Shown: one piece after another, positions 42,652 through 51,635 of the stretch
Layout of the letters: each line of letters starts with the position of its first letter
How positions within the stretch are numbered: the stretch's first letter is position 1
Source of the DNA: Palsa-892 sp963751615
GTDB lineage: Bacteria > Pseudomonadota > Alphaproteobacteria > Rhizobiales > Xanthobacteraceae
Direction: 5' to 3'
DNA: 64,000 bases
NCBI GenBank assembly: GCA_963751615.1
Contig: CAVVVG010000005.1
Location: forward strand, 558,001-622,000
Made by a program: the position numbers and the translations under genes
The notes under the pieces: generated by a model
The model's input: the letters and a program-made list of their open reading frames with translations, nothing else
What the model was told of the DNA's origin: nothing
Database searches by the model: none

Positions 42652-44718
42652 ATGGCATACGGAATCGTTTTCGAACCACTGGTTTTGCTGCCAATCCTGA
42701 TCGCTGTGGCGATCGCTGTAATTCTCGTTTCCGCGCTGCTGCTGATCTCGCGTTCGCGTGGCGCGTTTATTCGTGCCGTGGCGCTCACGCTTGCGTTGCT
42801 CGCGCTTTCAAATCCCTCTTTGACGCGGGAGGAACGTGAGCCGCTGACCTCTGTGGTTGCAGTTGTTGTCGATAAGAGCGCAAGCCAACGCTTCGGCGAT
42901 CGAACTAAAACGACCGAAGAAGCACGTGTGAGCCTGGCAGAACATCTCGCGAAAATTCCTGGTCTAGAAGTCCGCATCGTGGAGGCCAGTGGAAACGGTA
43001 GCGAAACGGAAGGAACGCATCTTTTTTCTGCACTTGGAGCTACACTATCCGATGTACCTCCCGATCGCGTAGCCGGCGCGATCTTCATCACTGATGGCCG
43101 CATTCACGACGTGCCCGACATTTCGTTGCTGGGGTTTTCAGCGCCTGTTCATGGAATCATTACTGGCCGCGAGAGCGAGCGCGACCGCCGTGTCGTGCTG
43201 ACGGCGACCCCACGGTTCGGCATCGTCAGCCAGCGACAAACGATCGGCTTCCGAGTCGAGGATGAAGGCGCGCCAAAGGGCGACCGTGTAGCCATCACGA
43301 TCCGCCGCGATGGCGAGGTAATTTCGCGTCCCATTGTCATCGCAGGAGAGCCGGCCCAGGCTGAGATCGAAATTACGCATGCGGGGGCGAACATTATCGA
43401 AATCGAGGCCGCACCCCTCGATGGCGAACTGACCCCGCTCAACAACCGCGGCGTCGTCACTGTCGAGGGTGTGCGCGAGAAGCTCCGCGTGCTGCTCGTT
43501 TCAGGAGAGCCGCACTCTGGCGAGCGCACCTGGCGAAATCTTCTAAAATCGGATGCGAATGTGGATCTCGTCCATTTTACTATCTTGCGCCCGCCAGAAA
43601 AGCAGGACGGCACACCAATCAACGAACTTTCGCTTATCGCTTTCCCGACGCGCGAACTGTTCCAGCAGAAGATCAAAGAATTTCAGCTCATCATCTTCGA
43701 CCGCTACGCACAACAGGGTGTGCTGCCACTGATCTATTTCGACAACATCGTGAACTATGTGCGCGATGGTGGCGCCGTGCTGGTAGCAGCCGGCGCCGAT
43801 TACGCCAGCAACGGCTCGATTTACCGCTCGCCGCTGGAAACGATTTTGCCGGCCGAACCAACCGGCTCCGTGACGGAGGCAGCCTTTCAACCCCGCCTCA
43901 CAGAAGCGGGCAAGCGCCATCCAGTGACACGGTCGCTGCCCGGCGCGGATTTCGAGCCGCCGCATTGGAGCCACTGGTTTCGTCTGGTCGATGCGCGCAC
44001 AGATAATGGAACCACGGTAATGAGCGGATCGAACAACAAACCCCTCCTGGTGCTCGGCCGTCAGGGCGAAGGGCGCGTAGCATTGCTACTCTCGGATCAC
44101 ATATGGCTGTGGGCGCGAGGTTACGAAGGCGGCGGCCCGCACCTCGATTTGATGCGCCGCCTGTCGCACTGGTTGATGAAAGAGCCCGATCTCGAAGAAG
44201 AGCAACTCACGCTGACCTTGCAGGGCAGTAATAATCTCCTGGTCGAGCGCCGCACGATGCGCGACGAGGCGGCGCCAGTCACCATTACAAGTCCATTAGG
44301 CGAACAACGGATCCTCTACCTCACTCTTGCCGAGCCCGGGCTTTATCGGGCGGTAACCGCTGCTTCTGAACTGGGCCTGTGGCGTGCAACGGATGGAACG
44401 CTGTCAACACTGGTGAATGTCGGCCCGATCAATCCTCTCGAATATGCAGAAGTGACGAGCACGAAAGAAGTATTGGCTCCGCTTACCGGTGCCACGGGCG
44501 GCGGGCTGTGGAGGACGGCAGATCTTGCGGGTGGAATGCCACGGGTTGTCGGCGTGCGATCGGGCGAGCGTTTTGCCGGTTCCGATTGGCTCGGCCTCAA
44601 ACTCCGCGACGCCAGTATTGTGCGTAGCCTTGGACTGTTTCCGATTTTCGCGGGCTTATCGGGATTGTTGCTATTGCTCTCGGGTATTGCAGCAGCTTGG
44701 GCGCGCGAAGGCCAATAA
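42652..44718 (+). CDS. Large membrane protein of the MoxR cluster
   Basis: A 688-residue protein with two N-terminal helices (about residues 8-35 and 43-60) and one C-terminal helix (FPIFAGLSGLLLLLSGIAAAW). The periplasmic part starts with a VWA-like region (VVAVVVDKSASQRFGD; GAIFITDGRIHD) and has a later glutamine-amidotransferase-like fold (LIIFDRYAQQGVLPLIYFDN, VLVAAGADYASNGS). It starts nine bases after the DUF4159 gene and is the last gene of the operon. The order MoxR, DUF58, DUF4159, this protein recurs in alphaproteobacteria. Confidence 0.88.
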   Translation: MAYGIVFEPLVLLPILIAVAIAVILVSALLLISRSRGAFIRAVALTLALLALSNPSLTREEREPLTSVVAVVVDKSASQRFGDRTKTTEEARVSLAEHLAKIPGLEVRIVEASGNGSETEGTHLFSALGATLSDVPPDRVAGAIFITDGRIHDVPDISLLGFSAPVHGIITGRESERDRRVVLTATPRFGIVSQRQTIGFRVEDEGAPKGDRVAITIRRDGEVISRPIVIAGEPAQAEIEITHAGANIIEIEAAPLDGELTPLNNRGVVTVEGVREKLRVLLVSGEPHSGERTWRNLLKSDANVDLVHFTILRPPEKQDGTPINELSLIAFPTRELFQQKIKEFQLIIFDRYAQQGVLPLIYFDNIVNYVRDGGAVLVAAGADYASNGSIYRSPLETILPAEPTGSVTEAAFQPRLTEAGKRHPVTRSLPGADFEPPHWSHWFRLVDARTDNGTTVMSGSNNKPLLVLGRQGEGRVALLLSDHIWLWARGYEGGGPHLDLMRRLSHWLMKEPDLEEEQLTLTLQGSNNLLVERRTMRDEAAPVTITSPLGEQRILYLTLAEPGLYRAVTAASELGLWRATDGTLSTLVNVGPINPLEYAEVTSTKEVLAPLTGATGGGLWRTADLAGGMPRVVGVRSGERFAGSDWLGLKLRDASIVRSLGLFPIFAGLSGLLLLLSGIAAAWAREGQ

Positions 44719-44720
44719 AT

Positions 44721-45251
44721 CTATTTTTCCGAGAAATCTGGTCGCATCATTCCTTCCACACCTTCGAATGCGCCCAACGAAAGTTCAGCCACCAGAACAC
44801 GCTCGGGATCGACCGGTCCTGGCAATTTCACCTTTCCGCGCGGAACCTTCTTAAAACCCATCCGCCCGTAATATGGCTCGTCACCGACCAAAAAAATGAT
44901 TTTCACCCCCGCATTGCGCGCGGCATCGAGCGAAGCTTCGATCAATGCGCCGCCAATCCCATGCTGACGGAAAGGTGGTTCGACCGTGAGCGGACCTAGC
45001 AGCAAGGCGTGCGTTTTTCCGACGTAAACTGGCGTAAGCCGGACCGAACCGGCCAGCAGCGTGCCGATTCGCGCGGTGAAAGATAGGTCACGTCGGTGCG
45101 CGACACCTTCGCGCAACCGATAAGCGCTGCGCGCAAATCGGCCTGGGCCGAATGTGCGCTCGTACAGCTTCTCGATCGCTGGATCATCGTCGACTTTTTC
45201 GGGTAAAATGGTAAGCGAAAGATTGGTCAAACCGGACTCCGGAACAATCAC
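44721..45251 (-). CDS. GNAT family N-acetyltransferase
   Basis: A 176-residue acetyltransferase of the YhbS-like GNAT type. The acetyl-CoA motif A is LTVEPPFRQHGIGGALIEAS; then IIFLVGDEPYYGRMGFKKVP. The N-terminal part has LYERTFGPGRFARSAYRLRE. The substrate is unknown. It converges with the MoxR-cluster operon, two bases apart. Confidence 0.88.
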   Translation of the reverse strand: MIVPESGLTNLSLTILPEKVDDDPAIEKLYERTFGPGRFARSAYRLREGVAHRRDLSFTARIGTLLAGSVRLTPVYVGKTHALLLGPLTVEPPFRQHGIGGALIEASLDAARNAGVKIIFLVGDEPYYGRMGFKKVPRGKVKLPGPVDPERVLVAELSLGAFEGVEGMMRPDFSEK

Positions 45252-45410
45252 TGCCCTTTTTGGGACGCGCGCCGAATATCACGCCGGCGGCACCGAATCT
45301 ACTATCAGTCTTAACGCAAGGCTTCTTTGCGCCAGTTTCACTCGCGTCTTGTGTTGCGAAATGACACAAGCTGGCGCGAATGGAGAAAAATGATGGGTCT
45401 TCTGATTGAC

Positions 45411-45575
45411 GGCCCGTCGCCGGGAAAATGCCAATCCCGGCATCCAGCCGTTAAGCACGAGAAAGACGTGATCCCTCGAACCGAGCAAGACACCACGTGC
45501 TCCGAGGATCATGGGGCGCGAAAATCGATAATAAAAATGGATGAGCTTTCGGATTATAAGACTTCCATCGTTTCG
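45411..45575 (-). pseudogene. Decayed Nudix hydrolase remnant
   Basis: Reading the minus strand gives HFYYRFSRPMILGARGVLL, then SRDHVFLVLNGWMPG, and after a one-base shift near 45433, WHFPGDGP. Together these match the front half of a Nudix domain of the type RPMTLGVR...RVFLVRH.Y.PGWHFPGGG. The Nudix box itself is not found downstream, and no good start codon is present upstream. The rest of the 505-base gap (45252-45756) holds no gene I can support. Confidence 0.5.
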
Positions 45576-45756
45576 AGCGTTGATCCTATCGACTTTTCTG
45601 TTTCCGCGTTATGAATAGTTAGCCACAAACATTGCAGGCGGGGAAATGATAAATTTCCGAAGACTGGAACGCAAATTTGAGAATGAATTTCTAACTCGCG
45701 CTCAAGGAAAATCCGCGAGCCGCAGGTCGGACTTCTAGTCGATATTTTGTGAACAA

Positions 45757-46639
45757 ATGTTCGTTCTCGCCCATCTTTCCGATCCGCATATTCCGCCATT
45801 ACCAGAGCCCCCGTTCGGCGAACTGGTCGGCAAACGTGCCACTGGCTATTTGAACTGGAAATTGCGCCGCGGCGTGCATCACAGTCGCGCAGTGCTCGAT
45901 CGTATCATCGCGGATTTACTTGCGCAGCGTCCCGATCACATCGTGGTGACAGGCGATCTCGCCAATCTTGCGCTTGAAACGGAATTTCCAGAAACCCGTA
46001 AATTTCTCATGCAAATCGGTAACGGCAAGCTGGTTAGTGTCGTACCCGGAAATCATGATGCCTATGTGCGAGCAACCAATGGTCGATACCTAGTCGCCTG
46101 GCGTGAATATCTAACGGGCGACGCGCCAGCGACGCATCCATTCCCGTTTTTGCGGAGGCGCGGCCTAATCGCATTCGTCGGTCTTTCAACGGCGGTCCCC
46201 ACGTTTCCATTTTTTGCCACCGGACGAACTCGGCTCGGCGCAGATGGATCGTTTCGCCATCTTGATGGACCTGTTGTCGAAAGAAAAATGCTTCCGCGTT
46301 GTGCTGATCCACCACCCGCCCGCAGGAAATCGCAGCTGGTTGAAGCGCCTAGAGGACGCCGATGATTTTCGCGGCGTGATCGCACGCCTCGGAGCTGATT
46401 TGATTTTGTCGGGTCACGATCATCTTGCGGCTATCAACACGATTCCCGGCCCGGACAGCCCCGTGCCCGTCGTCCAGGTACCTTCGGCCTCCGCCGCGCC
46501 CGACGATCCGCGCGGCGCTGGTGCCTACAATCTTTATCGGATCGAAGGCGCGCCTGGCCGCTGGACGTGCGAACTGGAATCGCGCGGGATCACGCCAGCG
46601 GGTAGTATCGTTACGATTGCGAAAAAGCAGTTAATCTGA
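45757..46639 (+). pseudogene. Metallophosphoesterase, single frameshift
   Basis: Calcineurin-like phosphoesterase. The first frame has the metal motifs LAHLSDPHIPP, DHIVVTGDLANLA and VSVVPGNHDAY, running to STAVPTFPFFATGR near 46227. The rest is in the +1 frame: LGSAQMDRFAILMDLLSKEK, VVLIHHPP and ILSGHDHLAA, to the end at 46639. Dropping one A in the GAAC at 46226-46229 would restore a protein of about 293 residues with every metal ligand in place. No other lesion is seen, so a recent mutation or a sequence error is equally possible. Confidence 0.82.
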
Positions 46640-46646
46640 ACACAAA

Positions 46647-47201
46647 CTAGCGCGTCAGAAACACGCCGATCGTGAAGAGCGCGATTGCACCCACGACAAT
46701 GCCAACGAAAAATGTGAGCAATGTGCTGGTGCGCGAAGCGCGTTGTGGCTTTGCCACCGGTTTCGGTTCAGTCCGCGCGGCTGCCACGCTGACTGCAAGC
46801 GCTTGCTCGCGGGCAATAACACGGCGCGCCACATATCGAGTAATTGCTTCGACCATCGGTTCGATTTCGGTCGACTCGGCCAGCACGCGGCGACCATTAG
46901 CGGTATCGTTAAGCAGCCGGTAGGTGCGCTTATCGCGACCCATTGCCACATGCGTAATCATATCGATCCAGAGACGAGGCAACGAGCCCTGCGATAAGCC
47001 ACGATCAAAAATATCGGCGTGCTCCGCCGGAATATCGCCGAAGACAGGTTCAATTGCTTCGTTCAGAATCTCGAGCCTCGCAGCCTCAGCATCGCGCAAC
47101 TCCACGATCACTGCGGAACGCTCCGCCGCTTCCATACGAGCGATGCGCATCGCGTCTCTCAACGGCGTTTCCGCCGATTTTGCTCGTACCATTTCGTCCA
47201 T
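46647..47201 (-). CDS. Hypothetical protein with C-terminal membrane anchor
   Basis: A 184-residue protein. The N-terminal 140 residues are soluble and helical, with EPVFGDIPAEHADIFDRGLS, LPRLWIDMITHVAMGRDKRT and YRLLNDTANGRRVLAES. A basic Pro/Ala linker leads to one C-terminal helix (LLTFFVGIVVGAIALFTIGV). Proteins of this build are common in Hyphomicrobiales, but I know no function. It converges with the phosphoesterase gene. Confidence 0.78.
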   Translation of the reverse strand: MDEMVRAKSAETPLRDAMRIARMEAAERSAVIVELRDAEAARLEILNEAIEPVFGDIPAEHADIFDRGLSQGSLPRLWIDMITHVAMGRDKRTYRLLNDTANGRRVLAESTEIEPMVEAITRYVARRVIAREQALAVSVAAARTEPKPVAKPQRASRTSTLLTFFVGIVVGAIALFTIGVFLTR

Positions 47202-47319
47202 ATCAGCCCTCCGCGGAGAGAATAATCACTCTCACCGCTCTAGCAAAGCGGCAAAACTCCATAGGGTTTTGCCCAACCAAGGCCACCTTCCGTACAGCCC
47301 CGAGGCCGATATTCGGCGC

Positions 47320-47460
47320 CTACCCACCCATCCTAGCCGATTTGATCAACGGCCCTGAAAAAGCTGGGTAATCGATCTCGTCCTCTTCTGGCTCCATCCG
47401 ATCAGGCACGCCGGCGATCTGTGTATATGGCCGACTACCATCAATTGCGCAGAAAATTGG
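47320..47460 (-). pseudogene. Possible coding remnant in an intergenic gap
   Basis: In the 372-base gap before the EamA gene, the minus strand has 46 open codons reading like a protein tail (IDGSRPYTQIAGVPDRMEPE, EDEIDYPAFSGPLIK) between two stops, with no start codon in the upper part. The protein-like composition is the only evidence. The rest of the gap shows nothing. Confidence 0.3.
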
Positions 47461-47573
47461 CTAAGAACATGCGAACGACGCCGTTTGTGTAGCGAGCTCG
47501 ATCACGAATTTGCGACATTTTGCCGGATAAACATTAAAGTAGACCTGCCCGCCGATTCTTTCCCGGAGATCTC

Positions 47574-48422
47574 GTGAGCACCTTTGTCCTCGCCGCGATA
47601 TTGCTCGGCGCGGCTTTCCATTCAATCTGGAATGCGATCGTGAAGGCGCAGTCTGATCATTCGACGGCCGCGCTGGTTGTGGCCGTCTTTACGGGCATGT
47701 GGGGCATTCCGTTGATGTTCGCTCTTCCGCTTCCCCCGCCTGCCGCGTGGCCATATCTCGTTGCTTCCTCTCTCATTCATGTTGGCTATTTTTTGCTAAT
47801 CGGCTTTGCCTATCGCTCGGCCGGTCTGGGCGTTGTCTATCCGCTTACGCGCGGTTCCGCCCCGATGATGACAGCGATTTTCGCTTTCATTATTCTCAAC
47901 GAGGCACTCCCCTGGAGTGGATGGCTTGCCATTACGTTCCTCGCTTGCGGGATCGTGACTCTCTCCGCCGATGCACTTTTGCGCGGTGGCCTGACATGGC
48001 GGGCAGCTTTCGCCGTTGTGACCAATGCCGGCATCATCGTGATCTACACGCTGATCGACGGGATCGGCGCGCGCATAACAGAAAACGGCATCGTTTATGG
48101 CGCCTGGATGCTCGCGGGCACTGGACTTTGCGTGCTGTTATTCGCGCTCGCCATACGGCGCAAAACATTTATCGAAGGCGTACAAAAGATGTGGCGTCCC
48201 GCGTTTATCGCAGGAGCGCTTGTCGGGCCGTCTTACGGGATTGCTTTGTGGGGAATGACACGCGCGCCGATCGGACTTGTTGCGGCCCTACGCGAGACAT
48301 CCGTGTTGTTCGCCGCCTTTATCGGCGCTTATTATTTTGGCGAGACGTTCGGGCCGAGACGATGGATCGCCGTCGCCCTGATTGTGGGCGGCATCATTTT
48401 ATTGAAGTTGCCCGCGAACTGA
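47574..48422 (+). CDS. EamA/DMT family transporter
   Basis: A 282-residue inner-membrane protein with about ten helices arranged as two EamA repeats. The GTG start at 47574 has GGAG seven bases upstream. Features: AILLGAAFHSIWNAIVKAQS at the start, SAGLGVVYPLTRGSAPMMTA in the first repeat, and APIGLVAALRETSVLFAAFI in the second. Members export metabolites such as amino acids; the substrate here is unknown. Confidence 0.9.
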   Translation: MSTFVLAAILLGAAFHSIWNAIVKAQSDHSTAALVVAVFTGMWGIPLMFALPLPPPAAWPYLVASSLIHVGYFLLIGFAYRSAGLGVVYPLTRGSAPMMTAIFAFIILNEALPWSGWLAITFLACGIVTLSADALLRGGLTWRAAFAVVTNAGIIVIYTLIDGIGARITENGIVYGAWMLAGTGLCVLLFALAIRRKTFIEGVQKMWRPAFIAGALVGPSYGIALWGMTRAPIGLVAALRETSVLFAAFIGAYYFGETFGPRRWIAVALIVGGIILLKLPAN

Positions 48423-48435
48423 GCCCGCGTGGAAC

Positions 48436-48711
48436 TTACTGGCGATACTGCTGAAGACGGGTCGTGCGCAGACCCGCAAGTCCATGGCGATCGATTGATG
48501 CCTGCCAAGAAAGCAGCTCTTCGGTCGTGAGCGTATAGCGCTTGCAGGCTTCCTCGAGGGAAAGCAGGCCGCCACGCACCGCGGCAACCACTTCGGCCTT
48601 GCGGCGAATAACCCAACGCCGGGTTTCCGGCGGGGGCAAATCGGCAATGGTCAGGGGACTGCCGTCAGGCCCGATGACGTACTTCACTCTCGGGCGGTGC
48701 GCCTCGTTCAT
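48436..48711 (-). CDS. sciP: CtrA inhibitor SciP (DUF1153)
   Basis: A 91-residue helix-turn-helix protein of the DUF1153 family. The start at 48711 gives MNEAHRPRVKYVIGPDG, then SPLTIADLPPPETRRWVIRR, GGLLSLEEACKRYTLTTEEL and SWQASIDRHGLAGLRTTR. In Caulobacter SciP binds CtrA and represses CtrA-activated genes, many flagellar, in G1. It lies beside a decayed flgD, but its frame is intact, which suggests a cell-cycle role kept apart from motility. Confidence 0.92.
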   Translation of the reverse strand: MNEAHRPRVKYVIGPDGSPLTIADLPPPETRRWVIRRKAEVVAAVRGGLLSLEEACKRYTLTTEELLSWQASIDRHGLAGLRTTRLQQYRQ

Positions 48712-48854
48712 TGGACTTACGCTCGCTTCACACACACACAACAAAACTTGTCCCCAGAAACTACTGAGGAGGCATGAAAATTTCCCTAAAAGGTTGTTTC
48801 CAAAAGACTAATGGGCCCCGCCGCGCCGAGGCCTTTAGAATCAAGCTGAATCGA

Positions 48855-49447
48855 TTATTGCGTAGCTTTTTGGATCGCGCGGACCGGGTTAATCTGAAGA
48901 TAACTTGTGCCTGCTCACAGGTAAGCCTGCGCTCCTATAAGCTCGAGGCCATCAACAGTTCCTTTGAATTGGGGGTTTGTGTCGGTGGTCGTGACCTGGA
49001 TCGGACGGAAGCCGTTGTGATCGTCTGTTTGTCGATCCGGACAACGTTCCCGTTCTGATCTGTTATGGTGGTCACCGCTGGGACCGGCCGCAACGAGGTC
49101 ACTGCCGAGGTCGCGATAAGTTTTTTGATCGGTGTTGTTGAGCCATCGGCCGTGATCGATTGGCCGACCAAGCCTAGCGCCGAGGTGGCCTGCGATGTCT
49201 TTGTGAGCGACACCGGCAAATCGACATTGTTGTTCATTTTGAGCTGCTGTCCGACCGAAGCGAACTGCACGAGTTCCTGGGCGAACTGGTTGGTATCAAC
49301 CGGATTTGTTGGATCCCGGTTTTACAGCTGCGTCATGAGCAAATGCAGGAACATCAAGAATTTCTCCGCCATAGTCTTCTAATCAATCACGCTCCCGGTC
49401 AAAGGATTGTTCGCGCTTGCACCTAGCGCTCGCGTGCCTATAACCAT
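48855..49447 (-). pseudogene. flgD: Flagellar hook-capping protein FlgD, decayed
   Basis: The minus strand encodes a recognisable FlgD: MVIGTRALG..NNPLTGSVID, then MAEKFLMFLHLLMTQL, NRDPTNPVDTNQFAQELVQF, LTKTSQATSALGLVGQ and TDQNGNVVRIDKQT, with the tail GTVDGLELIGAQAYL and YLQINPVRAIQKATQ. It cannot be translated: TAG at 49379-49381 and TAA at 49322-49324 (for the usual Gln) interrupt the conserved N-terminus, a frameshift lies near 49000, and TGA at 48915-48917 breaks the tail. FlgD caps the growing hook and is essential for flagella. Confidence 0.85.
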
Positions 49448-49483
49448 CGCCACTGCGTAAAATGCGAAACCTGGGACACAGGC

Positions 49484-50650
49484 ATGCATACTGATTTCGA
49501 CATTGGAGGACGCCCCGCGGACACGCGGGTTGTCGTTGCCATGTCCGGGGGCGTGGATTCTTCCGTCGTAGCTGCGTTGCTGAAGCACGCAGGCTATGAT
49601 GTCGTGGGCGTGACCTTGCAGCTTTACAATCACGGAGAAGCCACGCGCCGCAAAGGTGCGTGTTGCGCCGGTCAGGACATTCACGATGCGCGTGCGGTTG
49701 CGGCAACACTGAACATTCCCCACTACGTGCTCGATTACGAAGAGCGATTTCGCAAGGCAGTAATCGAACCGTTTGTCGCGAGCTACGCTGCCGGCAAGAC
49801 GCCGGTCCCATGCATTGCCTGCAATCGTCACATCAAATTTACTGACCTGATGCAGATGGCGCGGGAGCTCGGCGCGCGTGTCATGGCAACCGGTCACTAT
49901 GTGGCGAGCCGCACGCTTTCTTCGGGAGGTCGCGCGCTTTTCCGCGCCCGAGAGGCTGAGCGCGATCAGAGCTATTTTCTCTACGGCACAACGCGCAGTG
50001 AGCTGGACTTTCTGCGCTTCCCGCTCGGCGAGCTGACGAAGGCAAAGGTGCGCATGCTCGCGCGTGAAGCAGGGCTCGCCGTCGCCGATAAGGACGATAG
50101 CCAGGACATCTGTTTCGTTCCCTCCGGCCGCTATACCGATGTGATCCAGCGTTTTAATCCCGGCGCGGCGGAGCCAGGCAAAATCGTCGATCTCAGTGGA
50201 CGCGTGCTCGGCACGCATCCCGGCATCGTGCATTTCACCGTTGGGCAGCGCCGCGGGATCAATGTCGGCTCGCCTGAGCCGCTTTACGTGGTCCAGCTGG
50301 ATGCCATTCGGAAGCTCGTCGTCGTTGGACCGCGCGCGGCCTTGCTCACGCAGCGTATGCGTCTCGGTGAAATGAATTGGCTTGGCGATGAGCCGCTCGT
50401 ATCGGGAGGAAACTTGTTGCCCGTATTCGTGCGCGTGCGATCGAGCCGACCGCCCCAGCCCGCAACGGTCATTGTAAACGGCGAAACCGTCGAAGTAGAG
50501 ATCGCAAACGGCGAGGTAGGTGTCGCACCCGGCCAGGCGTGCGTCATGTACGATAGTTCGAACATGCGGGCGCGTGTCCTTGGAGGCGGTGTCATCCAAG
50601 CTACGTTTCCGATGGCTATCTCGCAAGAGCCACTGCGCGCGGCCGTCTGA
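49484..50650 (+). CDS. mnmA: tRNA-specific 2-thiouridylase MnmA
   Basis: A 388-residue enzyme that puts sulfur on U34 of tRNA-Lys, -Glu and -Gln. The PP-loop is VVAMSGGVDSSVVAALL; the catalytic cysteines are in the GACCAGQDIHDAR region, CIACNRHIKF and DSQDICFVPSG. The end has the usual beta-barrel domain with VNGETVEVEIANGEVGVAPG. The ATG at 49484 starts 36 bases from the flgD pseudogene on the other strand. The next gene follows by five bases. Confidence 0.96.
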   Translation: MHTDFDIGGRPADTRVVVAMSGGVDSSVVAALLKHAGYDVVGVTLQLYNHGEATRRKGACCAGQDIHDARAVAATLNIPHYVLDYEERFRKAVIEPFVASYAAGKTPVPCIACNRHIKFTDLMQMARELGARVMATGHYVASRTLSSGGRALFRAREAERDQSYFLYGTTRSELDFLRFPLGELTKAKVRMLAREAGLAVADKDDSQDICFVPSGRYTDVIQRFNPGAAEPGKIVDLSGRVLGTHPGIVHFTVGQRRGINVGSPEPLYVVQLDAIRKLVVVGPRAALLTQRMRLGEMNWLGDEPLVSGGNLLPVFVRVRSSRPPQPATVIVNGETVEVEIANGEVGVAPGQACVMYDSSNMRARVLGGGVIQATFPMAISQEPLRAAV

Positions 50651-50655
50651 ACTAG

Positions 50656-51297
50656 ATGCCGCGCGATATCAACGAAGAAAGCATTGAAAAAGCCTACGCA
50701 CGCTGGGCGCCGGTTTACGATCTCGTTTTTGGCAAAGTCTTCGAAACCGGCCGTAAGGCATCGATCGCCGCCGCCGAAAAAATCGGCGGGCGCATTCTCG
50801 ACGTGGGCGTCGGCACCGGTATTTCGCTTCCCGACTACCGGCGCGACATCCATATCGTCGGCGTCGATTATTCGATACCGATGCTCAAAAAAGCAAAACA
50901 ACGCGTTATCGAACACGGTCTGTCGAACGTCGAAGGCCTCGCTGTCATGGACGCAAAATTCCTCGGCTTTCCCGATGCAACCTTCGATGCCGTTGTTGCG
51001 CAATACGTGATTACTGCGGTGCCCGATCCGGAAGCGACCCTTGATGAATTTGCGCGCGTGGTCAAACCCGGAGGAGAAATCATTCTTGTAAATCACATCG
51101 GCGCCGAGCACGGTCCGCGCCAATTATTCGAACAAGGCTTTTCGCCGATCGCGCGCCGAATGGGCTGGAGGCCGGAATTTCCGTGGGCCCGACTGGTTGA
51201 ATGGGCCCAGCGTCATGGTCGCGTACGTCTCCTCGAACGTATGCCGATGCCGCCGATGGGGCATTTCTCGCTGATCCGCTACGTGCGCAACAAGTAG
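50656..51297 (+). CDS. Class I methyltransferase, phospholipid N-methyltransferase-like
   Basis: A 213-residue SAM methyltransferase. The N-terminal KAYARWAPVYDLVFGKVFET and SAM motif ILDVGVGTGISLPDYRRD match the UbiE-like Rhodobacter-type phosphatidylethanolamine N-methyltransferase (PmtA) group, which makes phosphatidylcholine. Later blocks VVAQYVITAVPDPEATLDEF and GGEIILVNHIGAEHGPRQL also fit. PmtA is the most likely name, but other small-molecule methyltransferases are similar. Confidence 0.82.
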   Translation: MPRDINEESIEKAYARWAPVYDLVFGKVFETGRKASIAAAEKIGGRILDVGVGTGISLPDYRRDIHIVGVDYSIPMLKKAKQRVIEHGLSNVEGLAVMDAKFLGFPDATFDAVVAQYVITAVPDPEATLDEFARVVKPGGEIILVNHIGAEHGPRQLFEQGFSPIARRMGWRPEFPWARLVEWAQRHGRVRLLERMPMPPMGHFSLIRYVRNK

Positions 51298-51353
51298 CTT
51301 GCTTGACAGTGAATCCGGTGGCTACTTATATCCGCCAACCATCAGGCCCGGAT

Positions 51354-51430
<77 letters not shown>

Positions 51431-51512
51431 AAATCCTCGACAACGAATTCTACTTACTGCCCTGTGCGGCGAGGAAAATAGCTTACAGAAGCAAATCGTG
51501 AGTGCAAGATTG

Positions 51513-51528
51513 AGGGCAATATTGCCCT
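51513..51528. repeat. 16-bp perfect palindrome
   Basis: AGGGCAATATTGCCCT reads the same on both strands with no spacer. It lies about 83 bases after tRNA-Met in a 205-base gap with no gene. The following T-run is only three bases, so a terminator role is weak; it could be a protein-binding site. Confidence 0.4.
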
Positions 51529-51635
51529 TTGGCTTCGCTAAACGAATCGGTATGGACTCCAGATCCATCGACAGTTCCTTTGAAATGAATCCACTAGCAA
51601 CCGCGAATCGCCGAATGGTTTCGGCAGGGCTTCTT

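Noticed and set aside
45390..45614. Plus-strand frame starting MMGLLIDG with a GGAG ribosome-binding site, like the start of a glutathionyl-hydroquinone reductase
   Set aside because: Resemblance stops after eight residues, and the opposite strand carries the Nudix remnant, which explains the open frame better.
49379..50626. Long minus-strand open frame of about 415 codons over mnmA
   Set aside because: It is antisense to mnmA. Only its last 20 codons are meaningful, as the N-terminus of the flgD pseudogene.
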